DNA of 64,000 nt from DASSJF01 sp035934535 (GTDB lineage Bacteria; Sysuimicrobiota; Sysuimicrobiia; Sysuimicrobiales; Segetimicrobiaceae). The stretch covers positions 1-64,000 of the forward strand of contig DASYXS010000005.1 in assembly GCA_035934535.1 (NCBI GenBank). The letters run 5' to 3'. The position numbers were made by a program, and so were the translations under genes. Positions 1-8,495 of the stretch are shown here, piece after piece (within the stretch, counting starts at the first letter, position 1; every line of letters begins with the position of its first letter). Below the pieces are notes generated by a model. The model was not told the origin of the DNA and did no database searches. It was given only the letters and a program-made list of their open reading frames with translations.

Positions 1-765
1 GCGCCGTTCGCGGCGCTTCGCCGGACGGCCCTGCCGTTTGTCCTGCTGCTCGCCGCGTGGTGGGCGGCCGCGGGCCTGCTGCATCCCGGCCCTACCGTGC
101 TGCCGTCCCCGGTGGACGCGGCGCGCGCGGCCGGACCGCTGCTGGCCGAAGGGATCCTGCCGGATTATGCCGCCGCGAGCCTCAAGCGGATCGCCGTTGG
201 CGGAGGACTCGCCGTGGCGCTCGGCGTCCCGGCCGGCCTAATCCTGGGTTCGAACCGCATGCTTGCCGTCGCGTTCACGCCGTTCCTGAAGTTCTTCCAG
301 TCGCTCTCCGGCATCGCCTGGCTCCCGATGGTGGTCGTGTGGTTCGGGTTAACAGAGAAGGCGATCCAGGCGGTGATTCTCTATACCGCGTTCTTTCCGA
401 TCGTCTTCAATACCATGGCCGGCCTCCGCACCGTTCCGCCGCGTCTCGCCGACGCGCTCCGGACGCTCGGCGCCGACAGGCCCCGCCTCATCACCGACGT
501 CTGGCTGCCCGGCGCGCTCCCGAGCATCCTCGTCGGCATCCGGCTCGGGATCGCGTACGGGTGGCGGGCGCTCATCGCCGGCGAGATGGTGGCTGGCGTC
601 GGAGGCATCGGCTTTCTCCTGTTTCAGTCGCGGGACTTCCAGCAGACCGCCCGCATCATCGACGGGATGATCGTGATCGGCCTCCTCTGGATCTTCGTGG
701 ACGCCGGGTTCCTACGCCCGCTCGAGCGCTTTACCGTGGAGCGCTGGGGCATTGTGCAGCGATGA
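1..765 (+). CDS. ABC transporter permease, NitT/TauT/SsuC type (5' partial)
   Basis: Inner-membrane permease of a BPD_transp_1 importer; family members carry nitrate, sulfonates, taurine, thiamine precursors or similar small molecules. The frame is open from base 1, so the true start lies outside the window. The visible 254 residues hold several hydrophobic segments and the EAA loop, seen as DVWLPGALPSILVGIRLG near visible residues 167-184, which docks on the ATPase. The stop overlaps the next start (ATGA at 762-765), so the two permeases are co-translated and probably form a heterodimer. The ATPase and binding protein are presumably upstream, outside the window. The substrate cannot be called; the downstream M24 and hydantoinase genes suggest a nitrogenous small molecule (inference). 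Confidence 0.88.
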   Translation, partial: APFAALRRTALPFVLLLAAWWAAAGLLHPGPTVLPSPVDAARAAGPLLAEGILPDYAAASLKRIAVGGGLAVALGVPAGLILGSNRMLAVAFTPFLKFFQSLSGIAWLPMVVVWFGLTEKAIQAVILYTAFFPIVFNTMAGLRTVPPRLADALRTLGADRPRLITDVWLPGALPSILVGIRLGIAYGWRALIAGEMVAGVGGIGFLLFQSRDFQQTARIIDGMIVIGLLWIFVDAGFLRPLERFTVERWGIVQR

Positions 766-1529
766 AACGCCTCGAGCCCGCTCTGGGCGCGCTGCCGTTT
801 CTCGCCCTCGTGGCCGGCTGGTGGCTGGCCTCACACTCCGGCCGATTCAGCGCCGGCGCACTGCCCCGGCCCGAGAGCGTCGTGGCCGCGGCGCGGACGC
901 TGGTGGCCGACGGGACGCTCCAGGCGGACATCCTCGCCAGTCTCGGACGGCTGCTGTTCGGCGCCGCCGTGAGCATCGTCCTCGGCGTCGCGCTCGGCAT
1001 CCTGGCCGGGCTCCACCGGAGCCTCGGGGACCTGCTCCTTCCGCTCGCCGCGTTCTTCAGCGCGGTGAGCGGCATCGCGTGGATTCCGCTCGCAATCATG
1101 TGGTTCGGGCTCGGGACCGTCGCCGTGACCTTCGTGATCTGGAACTCGATCTTCTTTCTCGTCTTCTTCAACACGGTGCTCGGCATCCGCGCGGTGCCGC
1201 GCATCATGGAGCAGGGGATCCGGACCCTGGGGGGCGGGTACCGCGTCCTCGTGCTGCAGGTCTTCCTGCCCGGAGCGCTGCCCTACATCGTCTCCGGCAT
1301 CCGCAGCGGGTTGGGCTTCGGGTGGCGCGCCCTCGTCGCCGCCGAGCTGATCGCGGCCACCAGCGGGCTCGGGTTTCTGATCTTCGACGCGAGCCATTAC
1401 TTCCGGACTGATGAGATCCTGGTCGGAATCGGCACCATCGGCATCCTGTGGGTCGTCATGGACAACGCGATCCTGACGCCGCTCGAGCGCCGCACCGTGA
1501 AGCGCTGGGGCACCGTGGTCGAGCCGTGA
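762..1529 (+). CDS. ABC transporter permease, NitT/TauT/SsuC type
   Basis: Second permease of the same importer, 255 residues, about the usual family length. It starts at ATG 762, overlapping the stop of the first permease by four bases. An N-terminal hydrophobic segment follows MKRLEPAL. The EAA loop is visible as LQVFLPGALPYIVSGIR about two thirds along. It shares the pattern of the first permease (SGIAWxPxxxxWFGL, then a conserved LxPLERxTVxRWG near the C terminus), so the two are diverged paralogues forming one channel. The stop overlaps the start of the next small gene (GTGA), so the transcript continues. Confidence 0.9.
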   Translation: MKRLEPALGALPFLALVAGWWLASHSGRFSAGALPRPESVVAAARTLVADGTLQADILASLGRLLFGAAVSIVLGVALGILAGLHRSLGDLLLPLAAFFSAVSGIAWIPLAIMWFGLGTVAVTFVIWNSIFFLVFFNTVLGIRAVPRIMEQGIRTLGGGYRVLVLQVFLPGALPYIVSGIRSGLGFGWRALVAAELIAATSGLGFLIFDASHYFRTDEILVGIGTIGILWVVMDNAILTPLERRTVKRWGTVVEP

Positions 1530-1858
1530 GGCCCCTCGCCGTGCGGCTCCTCGTGTCCGCCGCCGCCGCGCTGCTGGCGCTCGAGGCCGGGCCGCTCTAC
1601 GGTACCCTCACGGCGAACAGCCGGTTAAGCCCCGCGCTGCAGCAGCGGCTGCGGCAGGACCTTCCTGTGTATTCGGTCATGGTCACGTTCCCGTTCCGGC
1701 CGGAGTTCTTCCACATCAACAAGCTGCAGCAGATCGGGACGGTGGCCGGGGTCGAGGGCAGCCGCATCCGCGTGTTCCAGGTGACGGCGGCGCAGGTGCG
1801 GGAGATCGCCGGGTTCTACTGGATCAAGCAGGTGGATGTCTTGGAGGGCGGACCGTAA
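1526..1858 (+). CDS. small membrane-anchored or secreted protein, unknown function
   Basis: A 110-residue protein starting at GTG 1526, which overlaps the permease stop by four bases; that overlap decides the start. Residues 5-25 form one hydrophobic stretch (LAVRLLVSAAAALLALEAG) that reads as a signal peptide or signal anchor. The remainder is soluble with no motif I recognise: after RLRQDLPVYSVMVTFPFRPEFFHINK it ends in a short alpha/beta-looking region. Translational coupling to the permeases suggests an accessory to the importer, such as an envelope partner, but that is inference. I do not recognise the family. Confidence 0.6.
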   Translation: MRPLAVRLLVSAAAALLALEAGPLYGTLTANSRLSPALQQRLRQDLPVYSVMVTFPFRPEFFHINKLQQIGTVAGVEGSRIRVFQVTAAQVREIAGFYWIKQVDVLEGGP

Positions 1859-1918
1859 TTCTCTCTGAAATACTTGGCGGCGGCCGGCGCGTTCCAGCCG
1901 GGCCGACGGATGGAGGTG

Positions 1919-3121
1919 ATGGTGGCGACGGCTCGGGTGCGCATTCAGGAGGGGACCGGTCCGCGCGTCGAGGCGCTGCCGTTCAGCGACGCGGAGTTCA
2001 GCCGGCGCCTCGCCGCGGTCCGCCGGACGATGGCGCGGCACGACCTCGCGGCGTTCATCAGCTTCACGCCGGAAAACATCTACTACCTGACCGGGCACGA
2101 TTCGCCCGGCTACTACTTCTACCAGGCGTGCGTGGTGACGCACAACCGCCCGCCGATCAACGTGTTGCGCCGGATCGAGACGACGAACACGATGGGGCGC
2201 GGCTGGGCGCGGCTTGCGGTCGCGTACGAGGATCGCGACGATCCGGTCGCGGCCACGCTCGGCCTGCTGCACGAACTTGGCGTCGCGACCAAGATGGTCG
2301 GCGCGGAGGCGGACAGCTGGTTTGTCAGCCCGCGGCGGTACGCGGCGCTCCGGCAGGGGCTTGAGCAGGCGGGCGGCCGGCTCGTCGACACGGCCGACGT
2401 GGTCGAAGAGCCGCGGGTGATCAAGTCGGCGGAGGAGCTCGTCTACATCCGGGCGGCCGCGCGCGCCGCGGAGCGCGGGATGCACGCGGCGATCGCCGCC
2501 TCGCGCGAGGGCACCACCGAGAACGAGGTCGCCGCGGCGACCTCCGCGGAGCTGATCCGCGCGGGGGCGGAGTACGCCGGGCTGCCGCCGTTCATCACAA
2601 GCGGCCCGCGCACGAGCCTGTGCCACAGTACCTGGGCCGGCCGCACGTACGCTGCGGGCGACGTCCTCAACTACGAACTGCCGGGTGTCGTCAAGCGCTA
2701 CTGCGCGGCTCTGTTCCGGTGCGGCACCGTGGGCAAACCGAGCGACGAGGTCGCCGCCCGCGCCGCCGCGGCTCGTGAGGCGCTCGAGCAGGTCATCGCG
2801 ACGATCAAGCCGGGCGCGACCTCGGGCGAGGTGCACGAGGCGAGCAAGGCCGCGTTCCAAAGACACGGCCTCGGCGCGCTGCTGGGCCACCGCACCGGCT
2901 ACTCCGTCGGCATCAACTATCCGCCGGACTGGGGCGAAGGCTGGCTGATGTCCATTTGGGACGGCGACGGGCGTCCGCTGCGCGCCGGCATGACCTTCCA
3001 CCTCGTCCCCGGCGTGTACGATCTCGGCCGTTACACGATCATCATCAGCGAAACGGTCCTCGTCACCGAGCAGGGATGCGAGGTGCTGACCCGTTTTCCG
3101 CGGGATCTGTTCGTCATCTGA
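1919..3121 (+). CDS. M24-fold hydrolase lacking several metal ligands (creatinase/ectoine-hydrolase-like)
   Basis: About 400 residues with the two-domain creatinase N / M24 layout. In metal-dependent M24 enzymes the ligands are D, D, H, E, E. Here the first-ligand motif reads GDVLNYELPG (E aligned to the usual D), the second reads YCAALFR (A instead of D), the His in LLGHRTGYS is present, the IEPG glutamate is replaced in HLVPGVY, and the last Glu (ISETVLV) is kept. This pattern matches the metal-free branch (creatinase, ectoine hydrolase) rather than aminopeptidase P. The start is uncertain: in-frame TTG 1874, ATG 1910, ATG 1919 and GTG 1922 all exist, with GGAGG at 1912-1916. Hydantoinase genes follow within 14 bases. 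The substrate is unknown; an amidino, lactam or cyclic amide is a reasonable guess. Confidence 0.8.
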   Translation: MVATARVRIQEGTGPRVEALPFSDAEFSRRLAAVRRTMARHDLAAFISFTPENIYYLTGHDSPGYYFYQACVVTHNRPPINVLRRIETTNTMGRGWARLAVAYEDRDDPVAATLGLLHELGVATKMVGAEADSWFVSPRRYAALRQGLEQAGGRLVDTADVVEEPRVIKSAEELVYIRAAARAAERGMHAAIAASREGTTENEVAAATSAELIRAGAEYAGLPPFITSGPRTSLCHSTWAGRTYAAGDVLNYELPGVVKRYCAALFRCGTVGKPSDEVAARAAAAREALEQVIATIKPGATSGEVHEASKAAFQRHGLGALLGHRTGYSVGINYPPDWGEGWLMSIWDGDGRPLRAGMTFHLVPGVYDLGRYTIIISETVLVTEQGCEVLTRFPRDLFVI

Positions 3122-3134
3122 TCGGCCCGGGACC

Positions 3135-5147
3135 GTGCCGGACGGCGTAGACGTCGGGGTCGACGTCGGCGGCACGTTCACCGACGTCGTCGCGCAGCCC
3201 CTCTCGGGCGGGCCGCTGAGGTTTTGCAAGGTGCCGAGCACCGGCGACCCATCCCGCGCGCTCGGGGAGGGCCTGCGCCGCGTCTGCGCGGAGGGCGAGC
3301 CCGTCTCGCGCCTCACCTACGGCACCACCGCGGTCACCAACGCGGTGCTCGAGGGGCGCGGCGCGCGCGTCGCGCTCCTCACGACCCAGGGGTTTCGCGA
3401 CGTCCTCGAGATCGGCCGGCAGCAGCGCGACCATCTCTACCGCCTCGACCTGCCGGGACGGGCGGCGCCCGCGGTCTCGCGCGCGCTGCGCTTCGAGGTG
3501 GCGGAGCGGATGGATCACCGCGGGCGCGAGCTCGTCCCGCTCGACGAGGCCGGCGTCCGCCGGCTCGCCGGTACGTTGCGGGAGGCGGGCGTGGAGGCCG
3601 TCGCGGTGAGCTTTCTCCATGCCTACGCGAACCCGGCGCACGAGCGCCGGGCCGGGGCGCTGCTCTCCGCGGTCCTCCCGCACGTCTGTCTGTCCTCCGA
3701 CGTGAATCCCGAGTTTCGGGAATACGAGCGCACGCACACGACGTGCGTGAACGCCCAGCTGATCCCGCTGGCGGAGCGGTTCCTGGCCGACCTCGAATCC
3801 GGTCTCACCTCGCGCGGCCTGCGGGGTGTGCTGCGCCTCATGCAGTCGAGCGGCGGGATGGCCGCGCCCGGCCAGACGCGCCGTGTGCCGCTGGCGCTGC
3901 TGCTCTCCGGCCCGGCGGGCGGAGTCGCGGCGGCCCGTGCCGTCGCCGCCGCGGCGGGCATCGGCGACGCGGTCGCGCTCGACATGGGCGGCACATCGAC
4001 CGACGTCTGCCTGATTCACCGCGGCCAAGTCGAGACGCTCACGGAGCGCCGCGTGCAGGGACAGCCCGTCCGTCTCCGCTCGCTCGCGGTGGAGAGCATC
4101 GGCGCGGGCGGCGGGTCGATCGCGTGGGTCGGCGAAGGCGGGGCGCTGCGGATCGGGCCGCGGAGCGCCGGGGCCGAGCCCGGTCCGGCGTGTTACGGCC
4201 GGGGCGGCAAGGAACCGACGGTCACGGACGCGTACACGGTGCTCGGGTATCTCGATCCCGATGCCGGCGTCGGCGGGCTGCGCCTCGACCCGGCGCTGGC
4301 TTGGCGTGCGATCGAGCCGCTGGCGCAGCGCTTTGCCATGTCCGTGCCGGACGCCGCCGCCGGCATCCTCGAGGTCGCCAACGCGGCGATGACGCGCGCG
4401 CTGCGCATGGTGTCGGTCGAGCGGGGCGCCGACCCGCGCGGCCTCGCGCTGATCGCCTACGGCGGCGCCGGTCCGGTCCACGCCGGCCGGCTCATCCAGA
4501 TCGCCGGCATGCCGCGGGCGCTCGTGCCGCCGTGCTCGAGCGGATTCTCCGCGTACGGCTGTCTCGTCGCCGACCTCCGGTACGACGCGGTGCGGACGGT
4601 GCGCTTCGATCTCGGCGCCGCGGAGCCGGAGACGTGGGAGGCGCCGTTCGCGAAAATGGAGGCGGAGCTGCTGGAGCGGCTCACGGACGACGGCGCGGCG
4701 GCCGGCCGAGTGGTCCTGGAACGCACGATGGACCTGCGCTATCGCGGCCAGAACTACGAGCTCGAAGTCGGCGTCGCGTCCGGGCTGGACGCCCGCGCGA
4801 TCCGGGGGCGCTTCACGGAGCGGCACCGGCGGCGGTACGACTACCAGACGGACGAGCCCGTGGAATGCGTCAATCTGCGGGTGAGCGCGGTCGTGCCGTC
4901 GCACAGCGCCGCGCTGCCCTCGGCGGCCGAGGGCGCGTCGCGGGACGGCGGCCGCGGGGAGCGCCGGGTCTTTTTCTACGGCCATGGGTGGATCTCGACG
5001 CCGGTGTACGCGCGGGGGGGGATCGGCCCGGGCGGCCGGGTCGCCGGGCCGGCCGTCCTGCAAGATGTGTGGTCGACCGTCGTGGTGCAGCCCGCCCAGA
5101 CGCTGCGATGCGACGGCGCGGGGCTTCTGTGGATCGAGGCGGCCTGA
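3135..5147 (+). CDS. hydantoinase/oxoprolinase family protein, subunit A
   Basis: A 670-residue HyuA-type subunit. The family uses ATP to open five-membered cyclic amides (N-methylhydantoin, hydantoins, 5-oxoproline) and also includes acetophenone and acetone carboxylase subunits. Visible motifs are the N-terminal actin-like nucleotide-binding loop VGVDVGGTFTD (residues 6-16) and the second phosphate loop DMGGTSTDV (about 283-291). The middle Hydantoinase_A domain is followed by the conserved C-terminal part with RRRYDYQ. The start is GTG 3135. The stop overlaps the start of the B subunit by one base, consistent with an A/B complex. The exact ring substrate is not determinable from sequence. 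Confidence 0.93.
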   Translation: MPDGVDVGVDVGGTFTDVVAQPLSGGPLRFCKVPSTGDPSRALGEGLRRVCAEGEPVSRLTYGTTAVTNAVLEGRGARVALLTTQGFRDVLEIGRQQRDHLYRLDLPGRAAPAVSRALRFEVAERMDHRGRELVPLDEAGVRRLAGTLREAGVEAVAVSFLHAYANPAHERRAGALLSAVLPHVCLSSDVNPEFREYERTHTTCVNAQLIPLAERFLADLESGLTSRGLRGVLRLMQSSGGMAAPGQTRRVPLALLLSGPAGGVAAARAVAAAAGIGDAVALDMGGTSTDVCLIHRGQVETLTERRVQGQPVRLRSLAVESIGAGGGSIAWVGEGGALRIGPRSAGAEPGPACYGRGGKEPTVTDAYTVLGYLDPDAGVGGLRLDPALAWRAIEPLAQRFAMSVPDAAAGILEVANAAMTRALRMVSVERGADPRGLALIAYGGAGPVHAGRLIQIAGMPRALVPPCSSGFSAYGCLVADLRYDAVRTVRFDLGAAEPETWEAPFAKMEAELLERLTDDGAAAGRVVLERTMDLRYRGQNYELEVGVASGLDARAIRGRFTERHRRRYDYQTDEPVECVNLRVSAVVPSHSAALPSAAEGASRDGGRGERRVFFYGHGWISTPVYARGGIGPGGRVAGPAVLQDVWSTVVVQPAQTLRCDGAGLLWIEAA

Positions 5148-6826
5148 TGCGCGGGCGGCCGATCGATCCCGTCACGCTCGAAGTCGTGCGGCACGCGGTC
5201 TTCACCGTCGCCGAGGAGATGCGCGCCGTGCTGATGCGCTCGGCCCGGTCCCCCGTCCTCAAGGAGGCGGGCGACCTGTCGTGCGCGTTGACGGACGCCC
5301 GCGGGCAGCTCGTCGCGCAAGGCCGCGACATCCCCATTCACCTCGGAGTGATGGCGTTCACGGTGACGGAATTCTTGAATCGGGTGCCGGCGGCGTCGCT
5401 CCGCGAGGGCGACGTGTACTTCACGAACGACCCGGAGGTCGGCGGCAATCACCTGCCGGACGTGAAGGCGATCACGCCCGTTTTCCACCGCGGCCGGCTC
5501 GTCGCGTTTGCCGTGAACCTCGCCCACTGGCCGGACGTCGGCGGCGCGCGGCGCGGCAGCTACGTCGCGACGGCCCGGGACCGGTACGCGGAAGGCCTGT
5601 GCATTCCGCCGGTGCCGCTGTTCGCCGCCGGCGCGCCCAACGAGGCGATGCTGGAGATGGTGCTGTCGAACGTACGGGGCCGGGAGGAGCGACGGGGAGA
5701 CATCCTCGCCCAATGCGCCGCGAACGCCGTCGCGGCGCAGGATCTGCGGGAGATCTTCGAGCGGTTCGGCGCGGAGACGGTCGACGGGTGTCTTGCGCGC
5801 ATGCTCGACGAATCCGAGGGGCTGATGCGCCGCGCCATCGCCGCGCTTCCCGCGGGTGAGTACGCCGGTGAGGACTGGCTGGACGGCGACGGCGTCGACG
5901 AGCGTCCCGTCCGCATCGCCGTACGCGTGCGGCCCGCCGGCGACCGCCTCGACGTCGACTTCGACGGCACCGCGCCGGAGACGGCGGGCCCGCTCAACGC
6001 CACGCGGTTTGTGGCGGCGTCGGCCGTGTTCTACGCCGTGCGGGCGCTCCTCGGCCCGGAGATCCCGGCGAACGGAGGCTGCTACCGCCCGATTCAGCTG
6101 CGCGTCCCCGAGGGCACCGTGTTGAACCCGGGGTCCGAGGCGCCCAGGGTGGGCGGTAACCACGAGACGTCCCAGCGCGTCGTCGACGCGGTATTCCGCG
6201 CGCTGGCGCCGGTGCTGCCCGACCGCATCGTCGCCGGCGGTCCCGGAACCTCCGGCCTCGTGATGTTCGGCGGGCGCCACGAGGACGGGCGGCCCTTCGT
6301 GTTGTACGAGGTGCACGGCGGCGGCGAGGGCGCGGGCCGGACGCGGGACGGCACCAACGCGGTGCGGGTGCACATGAGCAACGTGATGAACACCCCGGTC
6401 GAGGTGATCGAGAGCGAATATCCGCTGCGCGTGGAGTGCTGCGCGCTGCGCCCGGACAGCGGGGGCCCCGGCCGGCACCGCGGCGGGCTCGGCCTCTGCC
6501 GGTCGTACCGGGTGCTGTGCGGGCAGGCCGAGCTGTCCACGATGATCGAGCGGGCGCGCGTGCGCCCGTGGGGCGTGTTTGGCGGGGGGGACGGCGCGCC
6601 GTTTCGCGTGACCTGCGAGCGCGCCGGCGCGCGGATCCCGATCGGCACGAAGGAGAACCGCGACGTGCGCCGCGACGACCTGATTGTGCTGGAGAGCTCG
6701 GGCGGCGGCGGCTACGGGCCGCCGGAGGAGCGTCCCGCGGAGTTGCGGCGGGCTGATCGCGTGAACGGGTACGTGACCCCGGCTGCGCGGGGCGGGGCGG
6801 CCGACAGGGAGGGGGACGAGGCGTGA
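5147..6826 (+). CDS. hydantoinase/oxoprolinase family protein, subunit B
   Basis: A 559-residue HyuB subunit and partner of the upstream A subunit. It starts at ATG 5147, sharing one base with the preceding stop. Family hallmarks are visible: IDPVTLEVVRHA at the start, IPIHLGVM, DVYFTNDPEVGGNHLPD (a conserved acidic/His region), the glycine-rich GGGEGAGRTRDGTNAV, NTPVEVIESEYPLR, and the C-terminal GGPGRHRGGLG and GGGGYGPP. Length is normal for the family. With the A subunit it should catalyse ATP-dependent hydrolysis of a cyclic amide in the cytoplasm. The stop overlaps the next gene (GTGA), tying the SDR into the same operon. Confidence 0.93.
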   Translation: MRGRPIDPVTLEVVRHAVFTVAEEMRAVLMRSARSPVLKEAGDLSCALTDARGQLVAQGRDIPIHLGVMAFTVTEFLNRVPAASLREGDVYFTNDPEVGGNHLPDVKAITPVFHRGRLVAFAVNLAHWPDVGGARRGSYVATARDRYAEGLCIPPVPLFAAGAPNEAMLEMVLSNVRGREERRGDILAQCAANAVAAQDLREIFERFGAETVDGCLARMLDESEGLMRRAIAALPAGEYAGEDWLDGDGVDERPVRIAVRVRPAGDRLDVDFDGTAPETAGPLNATRFVAASAVFYAVRALLGPEIPANGGCYRPIQLRVPEGTVLNPGSEAPRVGGNHETSQRVVDAVFRALAPVLPDRIVAGGPGTSGLVMFGGRHEDGRPFVLYEVHGGGEGAGRTRDGTNAVRVHMSNVMNTPVEVIESEYPLRVECCALRPDSGGPGRHRGGLGLCRSYRVLCGQAELSTMIERARVRPWGVFGGGDGAPFRVTCERAGARIPIGTKENRDVRRDDLIVLESSGGGGYGPPEERPAELRRADRVNGYVTPAARGGAADREGDEA

Positions 6827-7611
6827 GGCTCCGGGATCGTGTGGCGGTCGTCACCGGCGCGGCCAAGGGGATGGGTGATGCGATCTGCGAGGCGCTGGCC
6901 CGCGAGGGCGCGTCCGTCGTTGCCGCCGCGCGTGACGCGGGGGCGCTCGAAGCCCTCGTGGCGCGGCTTGCGCGCGCGGAGGGGGCGCGGCCGCGGCACC
7001 TGGCCGTTCCCACCGACGTGACGCGGGAGGACGAGGTGGCCGCCCTCGCGGACCGGACGCGCAAGGAGTTCGGACGCGCGGACATCCTCGTCAACGCCGC
7101 GGGGACGATCGGCCCGATCGAAACGCCGTTGCACAAGATCGCGCCGGAGGAGTGGGACCGGGTCCTCGCCGTCAATCTGCGCGGGGTGTTTCTGTGCTGC
7201 CGCGCGTTCGTGCCGTCGATGATCGAGCAGAAGTACGGCAAGATCATCAACATCGCCGGCACCTCGGGCCTCCGCGGCTACCGCTACCGCGCCGCGTACT
7301 CGTCCTCGAAGTGGGCGGTCCGCGGGCTCACGCGTACGCTGGCCCTGGAAGTGGGCCCGTACAACATCAACGTGAATGCGATCTTCCCGGGTGTGGTCGA
7401 GGGCGACCGCATGCAGACGATCATCGCGGAGAAGGCGAGGGTGCGGGGTACGTCGCCAAAGGCCGTCTTCGACGAATACGTCTCGGAGATGGCGATGCGC
7501 CGGTTCACGGACGAGACCGACATCGCCAACGCCGTGGTGTTCCTCGCCTCGGACGAAAGCAGGCAGATCGCCGGCCACGAGATCGTGGTCGACGGCGGGT
7601 GGGACGTCTAG
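6823..7611 (+). CDS. SDR family NAD(P)-dependent oxidoreductase
   Basis: A 262-residue classical short-chain dehydrogenase. The cofactor motif is TGAAKGMG (residues 11-18), the NAAG motif is at about 91-94, a catalytic Ser precedes the Tyr, and YSSSK (about 159-163) supplies Tyr and Lys. The C terminus (VFLASDESRQIAGHEIVVDGG) is typical of 3-oxoacyl-reductase-like SDRs. It starts at GTG 6823, overlapping the HyuB stop. It lies between the hydantoinase and the molybdenum hydroxylase genes and so probably oxidises or reduces an alcohol or keto intermediate in the same route. The substrate is unknown. Confidence 0.9.
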   Translation: MRLRDRVAVVTGAAKGMGDAICEALAREGASVVAAARDAGALEALVARLARAEGARPRHLAVPTDVTREDEVAALADRTRKEFGRADILVNAAGTIGPIETPLHKIAPEEWDRVLAVNLRGVFLCCRAFVPSMIEQKYGKIINIAGTSGLRGYRYRAAYSSSKWAVRGLTRTLALEVGPYNINVNAIFPGVVEGDRMQTIIAEKARVRGTSPKAVFDEYVSEMAMRRFTDETDIANAVVFLASDESRQIAGHEIVVDGGWDV

Positions 7612-7613
7612 CG

Positions 7614-8495
7614 ATGCCCGCATCACCGTTCGACTATCACGCACCCGCGACCGTGGCCGAAGCGCTCTCGACGCTCGGCGCGCTCGGGGAGGACGCGAAG
7701 GTCCTCGCCGGCGGACAGAGCCTCGTGCCGCTGCTCACCCTGCGGCTCGTGCGTCCCGCCGCGGTCGTGGACATCCACGGACTGGACGAGCTGCGCGGCG
7801 TCCGCTTCGACGGCAATACGCTCGAGCTCGGCGCGCTCGTCCGGCACCGCGCGCTCGAGCTCGGCGAAGGGCCGCTCGGGGCGTGTCCGCTGCTCCAGGA
7901 AGCGGCCGCGTTGATCGGCAACGTGCGCGTCCGCGCGATGGGGACGATCGGCGGCAGCCTGGCGCACGCGGATCCGGCCGCCGAGCTGCCCGCGGTCATC
8001 CGCGCGCTCGACGGCGTCCTCGTCGCGCGCGGGCCGGCGGGAGAACGGACGATTCCGGCGGCGGAGTTCTTCACAGGCCTGCTCTCGACGTCGCTCCGGC
8101 CGGGCGAGCTGCTCGTGGCGGTCCGGCTGCCGCTCCCGGCCGGCCGCGTGGGCTACGCGGTCGAGGAGTTCACCCGGCGCGCCGGGGACTTCGCGATCGT
8201 GGCCGTCATGGCCGCGGTCGAACTGGACGGCGCGGGGCGCACCTCGCGCGTCCGCGTCGCGATCGCCGGCGCGGGCCCGGCGCCGGTCCGGCTGGCCGGC
8301 GTCGAGCGGGCGCTCGCCGGGGTCGAGCCCTCGGAGCAGGCGTTCCGGCAGGCCGTCGCCGATCAGCGATTGGAGATCGAGCCCGACGACGACGTGCACG
8401 CCTCGGCCGATTACCGCCGGCATCTCACCCGCGTGCTGACCGCGCGGGCGTTGGTCCGCGCCGCCGCGCGCGCGGCGAAGGGAGCGGGGGCATGA
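7614..8495 (+). CDS. molybdenum hydroxylase FAD-binding subunit (xanthine dehydrogenase family)
   Basis: A 293-residue medium (FAD) subunit of a three-subunit molybdenum hydroxylase. The FAD-binding motifs of the family are visible: VLAGGQSLVPLL (about residues 35-46) and GNVRVRAMGTIGGSLAHADP (about 102-121). A CO dehydrogenase flavoprotein C-terminal domain follows. It starts at ATG 7614, two bases after the SDR stop, and its stop overlaps the iron-sulfur subunit start (ATGA). Electrons from the Mo site pass through the two [2Fe-2S] clusters to the FAD bound here. Confidence 0.93.
   Translation: MPASPFDYHAPATVAEALSTLGALGEDAKVLAGGQSLVPLLTLRLVRPAAVVDIHGLDELRGVRFDGNTLELGALVRHRALELGEGPLGACPLLQEAAALIGNVRVRAMGTIGGSLAHADPAAELPAVIRALDGVLVARGPAGERTIPAAEFFTGLLSTSLRPGELLVAVRLPLPAGRVGYAVEEFTRRAGDFAIVAVMAAVELDGAGRTSRVRVAIAGAGPAPVRLAGVERALAGVEPSEQAFRQAVADQRLEIEPDDDVHASADYRRHLTRVLTARALVRAAARAAKGAGA

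Noticed and set aside
1625..3316. Long open frame of 563 codons on the minus strand opposite the M24 and HyuA genes
   Set aside because: Arg/Pro/His-rich shadow frame of high-GC coding sequence with no family motifs; the plus strand carries clear domains. The same applies to long antisense frames at 3114-5063, 8944-11004, 17794-19857 and 21382-22767.
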